Assembly (NCBI GenBank): GCA_020048595.1
Contig: JAIFMH010000277.1
Coordinates: forward strand, 1 to 6,229
Source of the DNA: Bacteroidota bacterium
GTDB lineage: Bacteria > Bacteroidota > Bacteroidia > Bacteroidales > UBA4417
Reading direction: 5' to 3'
Length of the DNA: 6,229 nt
Shown: in pieces, positions 1 to 5,564 of the stretch
Layout: the number at the start of each line of letters is the position of its first letter
Numbering within the stretch: the stretch's first letter is position 1
Notes under the pieces: model-generated
What the model saw: the letters and a program-made list of their open reading frames with translations, nothing else
The model's database searches: none
Told to the model about the DNA's origin: nothing
Made by a program: the position numbers and the translations under genes

Positions 1-1658
1 TCGTGAAGGTAGTTGAATACGATGATTTATTTCCTTTTTCATCTTCAAGATAAAGTGAGAAGCTGTTTTTCCCAGGCTTTGAAACTCTGTCGAACCGGTA
101 AATCATCAGCTTGTTTTTAGGGTCCCATTCAACCAAAGCCCATTCTCCGTTAACTTCTCCTCTATATTTATCAATACCTGAAAAATTATCAGAAACTTTA
201 AATTTCAGATTTGTTCTGCTTTTGCTGTTTTCAGCCAACGGTTTAATTGTCGGGGCGATACTATCAACAACTATAGCATAGCCATCAAATAGGTTTGTAC
301 CGGATGTTACATAACCGTTTATGTAGCTGCCTCCTGCGGGGCTTCGCTTTCCATCGCGGTTAACGCGAACAAGTAAAGCTTTTGTCCGCAGATTCTGAGG
401 TAAAGCCGTAGCTTTTACTGATACCTTGATCCTGCTGTGCAATGGTACTTCAGGATCATGCAGATAGTGTATATCCGAAAACATTCCTGTGTTTCCTGCT
501 TTTTTCTGGTACCTGAAAGTCGTATTTTCGTATAAACTTCCGGCAGGTAACTCTACTTTTAACTCTTCAGTTTCAAACTTATTGATCTTATTGTATTTGA
601 AGAGCACAGTCGTATCAGCTTCAGGGATTGCAGGTACCTGAACAAAACCTTCCGGTTTTTGCGATTTAACCCAAAAACGGAGATTAATCGCATTCTCCGA
701 TTGGTCACTAACTGTTACCCTTATTTCATGCACCTTATCATCAGTAAATGTAAGTATGCCATTTGCTGCACCCGATTTAAAGAAGCTAAGCTGATTGCCT
801 GGCAGTTTCCTGGATTTTACAATCCTGTTTCCTGAATTGTAATTGGCTGCAAAATCAATGGACGCATTTATGTATCTGCTTTCCGCAAATGAAAAGCTAT
901 CGCAAACCATGGTAAAGAACTCAGTGCTATCCAGATACATCTTCATGCTGTAAAATCCATTCCGGTCGCTTTGGTTCTGATTAAAATCAAAAGCCTGTGT
1001 TCCTAAACTGAAATTTCCCCACAGCGAAAGTGTGTCTTTGGTAGCGAGCCGATATTCCCTTGCACCTGATTTCTTTACATTGAAACGAATAACTTCATTT
1101 GAAGATCCTACAAAACTGTTGTTGTCTTCGGGGTAAATTTTAATAAAATCAATATAAGGCGGGTAATTATCGGGCAATTTAAAGCCAAAAAGTAACGGAT
1201 TGATAATATTTTCAGTCCTTGTATTACGCAATTCGAAATGAAGATGCGGTCCACCTGATGATCCTGAGTTTCCGGCATAACCAATAAATTGCCCTTTTTT
1301 AACGTAAATAAATTCTTTTTTAGTTGCAGTTATATGCTTGTAAATGAGCATACACCGATGTGAAACCGTTTGGGTGGTCAATGTATAACGCATTGCCAAA
1401 TCCCACAGGCGAAACCTTTATACGTGATATTATTCCATCTGCTACAGCGTATACCGGAAGTCCTTCTTTTTTATGTACAGAGAAATCAATTCCTGAATGA
1501 AAATGGTTTGGCCGGACTTCGGAAAATGACCCGGTAAGCGAAAGACCTATTTTAAGCGGTGACGAAAAATAGTCTTTCGGAATAGAAATCTGTGAATACA
1601 GATTAGCTAAAGGGATGAATGTTAGTAGTATAAATATGGGGAGTGGGTGGATTTTCAT
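1..1658 (-). pseudogene. Secreted M23-family zinc metallopeptidase, frame broken in the catalytic domain, C-terminus off the left edge
   Basis: This is a peptidoglycan-hydrolase-type (LytM/peptidase M23) protein expected in the periplasm or at the cell surface. The first frame (1658 to stop 1320, 112 residues) opens with a signal peptide (residues 1-22, ending LANLYSQ). It then carries the first zinc-binding motif HSGIDF (H54, D58) and the YAHLQ motif (H105). It ends prematurely with N-C-N-stop. The sequence resumes one base out of register: from about 1330 to base 2 there are 443 stop-free codons. These begin TKKEFIYVKKGQ, continue with GNSGSSGGPHLHFELR (HxH at 1238-1246), and then run for about 390 residues of beta-rich extension typical of Bacteroidota M23 proteins. 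The combined length of about 550 residues is near the usual length as I remember it. The start at 1658 is chosen because the signal peptide begins there. All zinc and catalytic residues survive but are split between frames. This is either a recent inactivating mutation or an assembly error. Family assignment is firm; the broken status depends on read accuracy. Confidence 0.88.
1316..1340 (-). other. Frameshift junction in the M23 peptidase gene
   Basis: Upstream codons read Y-A-H-L-Q-A-Y-N-C-N-stop, with TAA at 1322-1320. The downstream homologous frame reads T-A-T-K-K-E-F-I-Y-V-K-K-G from 1330. Joining them needs a +1 shift just before the stop. The A-run at 1321-1316 cannot explain it alone, because the in-frame TAA uses only the T and first two A bases; the lost or extra base must lie upstream of the stop. 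From memory, relatives with the same long extension have about 20 more residues between the YAHL and VKKG motifs, so a deletion of about 60 bases not divisible by three is an alternative to a single extra base. Confidence 0.75.
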
Positions 1659-1681
1659 TTTACAAACTTACAGTTTGTAAA
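1659..1681. repeat. Perfect 10-bp inverted repeat abutting the M23 start codon (possible operator)
   Basis: The left arm TTTACAAACT (1659-1668) and the right arm AGTTTGTAAA (1672-1681) are exact reverse complements around a 3-base centre TAC. The repeat ends at the base next to the ATG of the minus-strand peptidase gene and contains its predicted -7 promoter element. A repressor bound here would block transcription directly. If transcription instead began further upstream, the RNA hairpin would mask the start codon region. It is not followed by a T-run in either direction that would suggest a terminator. Confidence 0.6.
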
Positions 1682-1693
1682 GGGTAAAACCAA
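1663..1693 (-). promoter_or_regulatory. Predicted Bacteroidota-type promoter for the M23 peptidase gene
   Basis: On the minus strand TAAGTTTG (1670-1663) matches the -7 consensus TAnnTTTG exactly. A TTG (1693-1691) lies 20 bases upstream, the expected -33 spacing. The -7 box ends only four bases before the ATG, so the transcript would be leaderless or nearly so, in keeping with the absence of a Shine-Dalgarno sequence. Confidence 0.5.
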
Positions 1694-1814
1694 TGAGAAA
1701 GAGGATAAATAGAACTTGAAAATGTTAAAAATTGATAATTAGAAAATGTGAAATTATACACTTAGCAGGAAATTGAACCAGGAACGCTAAAGGCATTTGA
1801 ATCCTGAATATAAC

Positions 1815-2999
1815 TTAAGTTCTATCTGAGTTAAAAATATATCGCTGTACAACAGCAAGATAAACAGCCACGCCAAATACCCCAACCCCTGAAATGATAA
1901 ACATTGTTTTCATACCCAGTGTGTACCATATCAAACCGGCCAGGCTGCTGGCAAGCATCGTAAATATGCTGGCAAAACTGGTGTAAAACCCTATTGCAGT
2001 TGCTGTTTTATCCTTTTGCGCAATATTACTGATCAGGGCTTTCGAAATGCCTTCGGTTGATGCCGCGTAAAGTGCATATAATCCAAACAACGCAATAAAC
2101 TGCCATGTTAGTATAGCAAAACCCATCAACGAATAAACCAGGGCAAATACCAGTAAACCGAAAATAAGAGTGCGTGCCAGTCCGAATTTGTCAGCCAGTA
2201 TTCCAACAGGAAATGACAGCAACGCATATACAAGATTATAAAAAATGTATACTCCTATCATATAAGTATCTGAAAAACCTTTGCTTTTAATTGACAGCAG
2301 GAGGAATGCATCCGAACTGTTGAAAAGCGTGAACATCAGTAAACCTGTAACCAGCAGCTTGAAATGTTTTGATGATTGTTTCCAGTATAACAGAAATGTG
2401 AAAAACCCGGGTGATTTCTTCTCAGATGTTACGGTTTGCTTATCCTTTAATAGAAAGGTGAGCAGTATGGCAATTATTCCGGGAACTACGGCTATGATAA
2501 ACAGCCACTTATATTGTCCAGGGTAAAAGTACAGGAATATCAAAGCTGCAAATGGCCCGACCGCTGCACCTGCAGTATCCAACGCCCTGTGAAACCCGAA
2601 AACTTTCCCTTTGTTATCTTTAGTGGTTTCGTCGCTTAACATGGCATCCCTGGCACCGGTTCGTACTCCTTTTCCTAACCTGTCGATAGTACGGGCAAAA
2701 AATATCCATAAGGGGAACGTAAACATTGCCATCAGTGGTTTCGAAATGGCACTCAACGTATAACCCCAACGAACAAATGGTACTCTGCTCCCGAGTTTGT
2801 CCGAATAATTGCCAAAATATCCTTTGCTTAAACCTGCAGTTGCTTCGGCTACACCTTCCAAAATTCCAATCAATAAAACAGAAAAACCTATAGATTGAAG
2901 ATAAAGAGGCATTATGGGGTATAGCATTTCACTGGCTATATCCGTAAAAAAGCTTACAAACGAAACAAGTAATACTGTACTTGTGAGGATTGAGCGCAT
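1815..2999 (-). CDS. Major facilitator superfamily (MFS) transporter, substrate unknown
   Basis: This is a 394-residue inner-membrane secondary transporter with about 12 hydrophobic segments, a normal MFS length. The classical MFS motif A is visible between the second and third helices (GYFGNYSDKLGSR, residues 60-72). A second copy lies in the C-terminal half (GILADKFGLAR, 266-276). Residues 103-122 (RTIDRLGKGVRTGARDAMLS) carry the R-x-x-D-R-x-G-K-G-x-R signature typical of the MJ1317-like MFS group, whose substrates are largely unknown. Acidic residues D20 and E24 lie in the first helix (FTDIASEMLYP). The start at 2999 has a modest AGGGA ribosome site nine bases upstream. The gene is divergent from the dihydroorotate-dehydrogenase-like gene and lies 156 bases upstream of the M23 gene on the same strand, which has its own promoter. 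Drug-efflux names are often given to such proteins, but nothing here shows the substrate. Confidence 0.9.
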   Translation of the reverse strand: MRSILTSTVLLVSFVSFFTDIASEMLYPIMPLYLQSIGFSVLLIGILEGVAEATAGLSKGYFGNYSDKLGSRVPFVRWGYTLSAISKPLMAMFTFPLWIFFARTIDRLGKGVRTGARDAMLSDETTKDNKGKVFGFHRALDTAGAAVGPFAALIFLYFYPGQYKWLFIIAVVPGIIAILLTFLLKDKQTVTSEKKSPGFFTFLLYWKQSSKHFKLLVTGLLMFTLFNSSDAFLLLSIKSKGFSDTYMIGVYIFYNLVYALLSFPVGILADKFGLARTLIFGLLVFALVYSLMGFAILTWQFIALFGLYALYAASTEGISKALISNIAQKDKTATAIGFYTSFASIFTMLASSLAGLIWYTLGMKTMFIISGVGVFGVAVYLAVVQRYIFNSDRT

Positions 3000-3008
3000 A
3001 ATTGTATG

Positions 3009-3013
3009 TCCCT
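3009..3013 (-). promoter_or_regulatory. Ribosome binding site of the MFS transporter gene
   Basis: AGGGA on the minus strand lies nine bases before the ATG at 2999. It is the only plausible Shine-Dalgarno sequence ahead of a gene start in this window and supports that start. Confidence 0.45.
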
Positions 3014-3018
3014 ATTTG

Positions 3019-3031
3019 TTCAGATTCTGAA
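3019..3031. repeat. 13-bp palindrome at the expected MFS transcription start (possible operator)
   Basis: TTCAGA (3019-3024) and TCTGAA (3026-3031) are exact inverted copies around a single T. The site lies a few bases downstream of the predicted -7 box of the MFS gene, roughly over the transcription start, where a repressor would commonly bind. The arms are too close together for a stable RNA hairpin, so a DNA-level role is more likely. Six-base arms can occur by chance. Confidence 0.3.
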
Positions 3032-3036
3032 TGATA

Positions 3037-3070
3037 CAAAAGTAAGTCTTTTTGAATCCGGCTTCCACAA
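3037..3070 (-). promoter_or_regulatory. Predicted Bacteroidota-type promoter for the MFS transporter gene
   Basis: On the minus strand TACTTTTG (3044-3037) is an exact match to TAnnTTTG. A TTG (3070-3068) stands 23 bases upstream, at the long end of the accepted -33 spacing. Transcription would start near 3030, giving a leader of about 30 bases that includes the AGGGA ribosome site. Confidence 0.5.
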
Positions 3071-3123
3071 TATGATATCCTTTATCTCCCTGAGAAATTG
3101 TATAAAAATATTAACGGTCGGTG

Positions 3124-3153
3124 TTTGATTCTCTGAAATATATTCTATTTTTA
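3124..3153 (+). promoter_or_regulatory. Weak candidate promoter for the dihydroorotate-dehydrogenase-like gene
   Basis: TTTG (3124-3127) is followed after 18 bases by TATTTTTA (3146-3153), one mismatch from TAnnTTTG. Transcription would start near 3160 and leave a leader of about 70 bases. The region is AT-rich, so chance matches are likely. Confidence 0.25.
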
Positions 3154-3229
3154 CACATGTTTCCATGGGAGAAGAGTTCGTGGGAAAAGTGAGAAGTATA
3201 TTGTTTAAATCGATGTAAATCAAATATCT

Positions 3230-4216
3230 ATGATCAGCCTGAAAACAAATTATCTGGGACTCACACTTAAAAGTCCGATTATTGTTGGTAGCTCAGGGCT
3301 TACAAGTTCCGTTGAGAATATTATTGACTTCGAAAAACAGGGAGCTGGCGCAGTTGTACTTAAGTCATTGTTCGAAGAGCAGATTTTGAATGAAATACAT
3401 CATACTATCGGGCAATCAGAATTAACAAACCAATATCCGGAAGCACTCGATTATATCAGTAACTATACGCAAGCCAATTCCTTAGATAAGTACCTGGCGC
3501 TGATTGGTGAATGTAAAAAAGCCGTTTCGATACCTGTAATAGCCAGCATAAATTGTGCTTCAGCTACTGAGTGGATGAGATATGCAACAAAAATTCAGGA
3601 AGCTGGAGCTGATGCTCTCGAACTAAATATTTACATCATGCCTTCTGATCCGGATAAAACCTCGGCTCAGAATGAAAAGGTATACTTTGATGTTTTGGAA
3701 GGTGTTCTCAAGCATGTCTCCATCCCAGTGGCAGTGAAAATCAGTCCATATTTTGCTGGTCTTGCTGAAACAACACGCAAATTATCATGGGCAGGAGCCA
3801 AGGGTATAGTAATGTTCAACAGGTTTTATTCTCCTGATATTGATATTGACAGCCTGAAACTTTCAGCTACTCATATTTTTAGTTCTCCCGACGAAATTTA
3901 CCAGTCATTGCGTTGGATTGCACTTCTTTCCGGCACTGTTCACTGCGATATTGCAGCCTCAACAGGAGTACACGATGCCAAAGGATTGATAAAAATGTTG
4001 CTTGCCGGAGCAAAAGCGGTGGAAGTTGTCAGCACCGTTTATCAAAACGGGCATGGACGTATTGCTGAGATGCTTGCCGGAATTACAACATGGATGGAGG
4101 CACATAATTTCGATAAACCTTCTGATTTTATTGGAATCATGAGCCTTGAAAAAGCTGAAAATCCTGTTGCCTACGAGCGGGTTCAGTTTATGAAACATTA
4201 TGCAGGCATAGAGTGA
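3230..4216 (+). CDS. Dihydroorotate dehydrogenase-like FMN protein (class 1 family, catalytic Cys absent)
   Basis: This 328-residue cytosolic TIM-barrel flavoprotein is related to class 1 dihydroorotate dehydrogenase (PyrD). The barrel opening LGLTLKSPIIVGSSGLTSS (9-27) is recognisable. So are the FMN-region lysines (K45 in VVLKSLFEE; K170 in VAVKISPYF) and the phosphate-binding end (STGVHDAKGLIKMLLAGAKAVEVVSTVYQNG, 244-274). In class 1A enzymes the catalytic cysteine lies in an N-L-S-C-P-N-V loop. Here the matching segment is ELNIYIMPSD (131-140), with Ile136 at the cysteine position. The asparagine-rich substrate loop after the second lysine is also changed (MFNRFYSPDID). This matches the DHOD-like subgroup, described as keeping the FMN site but lacking some catalytic residues. 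It is therefore unlikely to be the pyrimidine-pathway enzyme, and its true substrate is unknown. No start codon lies upstream in frame before a stop, and no Shine-Dalgarno is seen. Confidence 0.9.
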   Translation: MISLKTNYLGLTLKSPIIVGSSGLTSSVENIIDFEKQGAGAVVLKSLFEEQILNEIHHTIGQSELTNQYPEALDYISNYTQANSLDKYLALIGECKKAVSIPVIASINCASATEWMRYATKIQEAGADALELNIYIMPSDPDKTSAQNEKVYFDVLEGVLKHVSIPVAVKISPYFAGLAETTRKLSWAGAKGIVMFNRFYSPDIDIDSLKLSATHIFSSPDEIYQSLRWIALLSGTVHCDIAASTGVHDAKGLIKMLLAGAKAVEVVSTVYQNGHGRIAEMLAGITTWMEAHNFDKPSDFIGIMSLEKAENPVAYERVQFMKHYAGIE

Positions 4217-4312
4217 TTTCAAATCAACACTCCCTTATTTTATTTGCTGTTTCATTCCTGAGTAATTGGAATTTTATAATGTTTCATCATAATTTTCTGA
4301 GTTCTTTTTAAA

Positions 4313-4343
4313 CTCACTATGCTTCGCTCAGCATTCATGTGAG
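4313..4343. repeat. Imperfect hairpin downstream of the dihydroorotate-dehydrogenase-like gene
   Basis: CTCAC (4313-4317) pairs with GTGAG (4339-4343), and inside it ATGC (4319-4322) pairs with GCAT (4331-4334), with an uneven internal loop. A second short inverted repeat, TGAGTT (4298-4303) with AACTCA (4311-4316), shares bases with it, so the two cannot form together. There is no following T-run, so a factor-independent terminator is not supported. Confidence 0.25.
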
Positions 4344-4377
4344 ACTTCAGGATTTGGGCCGAATTAACACTATCGTA

Positions 4378-4497
4378 ATGCTCGTTTCTATTTACTTATT
4401 AATGGGAGGTCAGAATGCAAAGGTTCAAAGTAGTCAGCAAATTATTTCTGTTACTGATTGGGAAGTAAAATCTCTGGCTGATTTTTTATTCGTTTAG
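4378..4497 (+). CDS. Doubtful small open frame, 39 codons (possible gene remnant)
   Basis: The frame from ATG 4378 to TAG 4495-4497 would encode a 39-residue peptide starting MLVSIYLLMGGQNAKVQSSQ. It has a hydrophobic segment followed by a polar Q/S-rich stretch, like the start of an exported protein. The same frame is open back to 4312, and a GTG at 4339 would give 52 residues. No ribosome site or promoter is evident, and I recognise no family. It could be the eroded N-terminus of a secreted protein or chance. Confidence 0.15.
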   Translation: MLVSIYLLMGGQNAKVQSSQQIISVTDWEVKSLADFLFV

Positions 4498-4525
4498 GTG
4501 CAGAGAAAGGAAATCACTAATAAGC

Positions 4526-4533
4526 TATCTTCG
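4526..4533 (+). promoter_or_regulatory. Predicted -7 promoter element of the EamA transporter gene
   Basis: TATCTTCG differs from TAnnTTTG at one base and is followed by GCACC, a context often seen at Bacteroidota starts. No clear -33 TTG is found at 19-23 bases upstream. Transcription would begin near 4540, leaving a leader of about 20 bases without a Shine-Dalgarno sequence. Confidence 0.4.
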
Positions 4534-4560
4534 CACCTCCAAATCTATTGAAAATCCCTT

Positions 4561-5466
4561 ATGACTCTAAAAATATTTAAAGTTTACCTTTTTGCAGTAT
4601 CATCCATGCTGTTCTGGGGATTGTCATTTGTGTGGTTTAAAATTGTTGTTCAGTGGTATGATCCTATCACGATCATTTTCCTCAGGCTGATCATTTCGGG
4701 TTTACTCATGATACTTTTTATGCTTGTTACCCGGTCATGGCAAACTATTAAGCGTAAGCATCTGAAATATTTTTTGTTGCTTTCGTTTTTCCAGCCCTTC
4801 TGCTATTTTCTCGGCGAAAGTTTCGGATTAACAATGGTATCCTCTACAATAGCTTCGGTTATTATTGCTACAATACCGTTATTCAGCCCATTTGCTGCTT
4901 ATTTTATGGTTAAGGAAAAGGTTACAGTACATATTATTGCCGGTATACTGGTTTCATTTGCCGGGATATTGCTGATGCTTTTCAATCCCGATTTTTCGCT
5001 TAGCGCTTCGCCTAAAGGGGTTCTGCTTTTATTTCTGGCAGTAATGGCAGCAATAGCATATTCAGTCATAATCCGTAAGATTTCGCACGAATACAATCCT
5101 GTTACCATTATTACCCATCAAAATTTAATAGGGGCAATTTACTTTCTGCCTTTATTCCTGGTGTTTGATTTTAAACATTTTATCACTGTTAAACCCACAT
5201 GGGAGTTAGTATCGGCAATGCTGCAACTCGCTGTTTTTGCTTCAACGCTTGCCTATGTTTTCTATATCATAGCAATTAAGGGAATGGGAATGATAAAAGC
5301 GAATGTTTTTACTAACCTGATTCCTGTTTTTACCGGAATATTCTCGTTTTTTATCCTTGATGAGAAATTTACGGCTCTTAAAATAGCAGGTATGCTTTTA
5401 GTAATGTTAGGAGTGCTGGTATCGCAATCACATAGGATCGGTCGGTTATTACTCAAGAGCAAATAA
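4561..5466 (+). CDS. EamA-family (drug/metabolite transporter superfamily) permease
   Basis: This is a 301-residue inner-membrane protein with ten hydrophobic segments arranged as two tandem EamA domains (about residues 8-140 and 152-288), the standard length and layout of the DMT superfamily. Typical marks are WGLSFVWFK in the first helix (19-27), the end of the first repeat with a conserved acidic position (PLFSPFAAYFMVKEKV, 107-121) and its counterpart in the second repeat (NLIPVFTGIFSFFILDEKF, 252-270). The C-terminus is short and basic (HRIGRLLLKSK), placing it on the cytoplasmic side. Family members export amino acids, nucleotides or other metabolites, and the substrate cannot be read from sequence. 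The start is fixed by an in-frame TGA 12 bases upstream and is the first available ATG. It appears to be transcribed alone: the next gene starts 98 bases downstream with its own possible promoter. Confidence 0.92.
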   Translation: MTLKIFKVYLFAVSSMLFWGLSFVWFKIVVQWYDPITIIFLRLIISGLLMILFMLVTRSWQTIKRKHLKYFLLLSFFQPFCYFLGESFGLTMVSSTIASVIIATIPLFSPFAAYFMVKEKVTVHIIAGILVSFAGILLMLFNPDFSLSASPKGVLLLFLAVMAAIAYSVIIRKISHEYNPVTIITHQNLIGAIYFLPLFLVFDFKHFITVKPTWELVSAMLQLAVFASTLAYVFYIIAIKGMGMIKANVFTNLIPVFTGIFSFFILDEKFTALKIAGMLLVMLGVLVSQSHRIGRLLLKSK

Positions 5467-5498
5467 TTTCTAGTAATCGTAAATGTATCAGTATGTGT

Positions 5499-5532
5499 TT
5501 TGATTAATGATTAAGAAACAGTGATATATTTA
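5499..5532 (+). promoter_or_regulatory. Weak candidate promoter for the saccharopine dehydrogenase-like gene
   Basis: TTTG (5499-5502) is followed after 22 bases by TATATTTA (5525-5532), one mismatch from TAnnTTTG. It lies about 30 bases before the ATG at 5565. The surrounding DNA is very AT-rich, which lowers confidence. Confidence 0.3.
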
Positions 5533-5564
5533 AACATCAATAATAACAAATTATAATCAGTCTT

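Larger units (their letters stand above)
4217..4560. other. 344-base intergenic stretch: weak hairpins, a doubtful small frame, a promoter
   Basis: No convincing gene is present. The stretch begins just after the dihydroorotate-dehydrogenase-like stop codon with T-rich sequence but no strong hairpin plus T-run. It contains two overlapping weak inverted repeats (4298-4316 and 4313-4343), a 62-codon stop-free frame ending at 4497, and the promoter of the transporter gene at its right end. It is long for a gap between co-directional genes and may hold the remains of a gene or an untranslated RNA, but nothing decisive is visible. Confidence 0.5.

Noticed and set aside
1316..1331. Programmed ribosomal frameshift joining the two halves of the M23 gene
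   Set aside because: The shift needed is +1 and must occur before the TAA. The A-run is downstream of or within the stop, and the last sense codon (AAC) gives no good slippage partner. M23 proteins are not known to use recoding.
2281..2526. 81-codon open frame on the plus strand
   Set aside because: It lies wholly inside the MFS transporter gene on the opposite strand, has no recognisable domain and no start signal, and the transporter is clearly the real gene.
3103..3153. 8-bp inverted repeat TAAAAATA / TATTTTTA
   Set aside because: It consists only of A and T, has a 35-base gap and falls in very AT-rich DNA, so chance is a sufficient explanation.
3020..3223. 67-codon open frame on the minus strand in the divergent intergenic region
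   Set aside because: It overlaps the MFS promoter region, encodes no recognisable protein and has no ribosome site. The space is better explained as two divergent promoters.
3959..4222. 87-codon minus-strand frame over the end of the dihydroorotate-dehydrogenase-like gene
   Set aside because: It is antisense to conserved family motifs (STGVHD, LLAGAKAVEVVS), so it is a shadow of the coding strand.
4899..5462. Two minus-strand frames inside the EamA transporter gene
   Set aside because: Both are antisense to conserved membrane segments and have no recognisable content.
1815..5466. The two transporters plus the flavoprotein as one functional cassette
   Set aside because: The genes are on different strands, have separate promoters and belong to broad families with unknown substrates. 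Nothing in the sequence links them.
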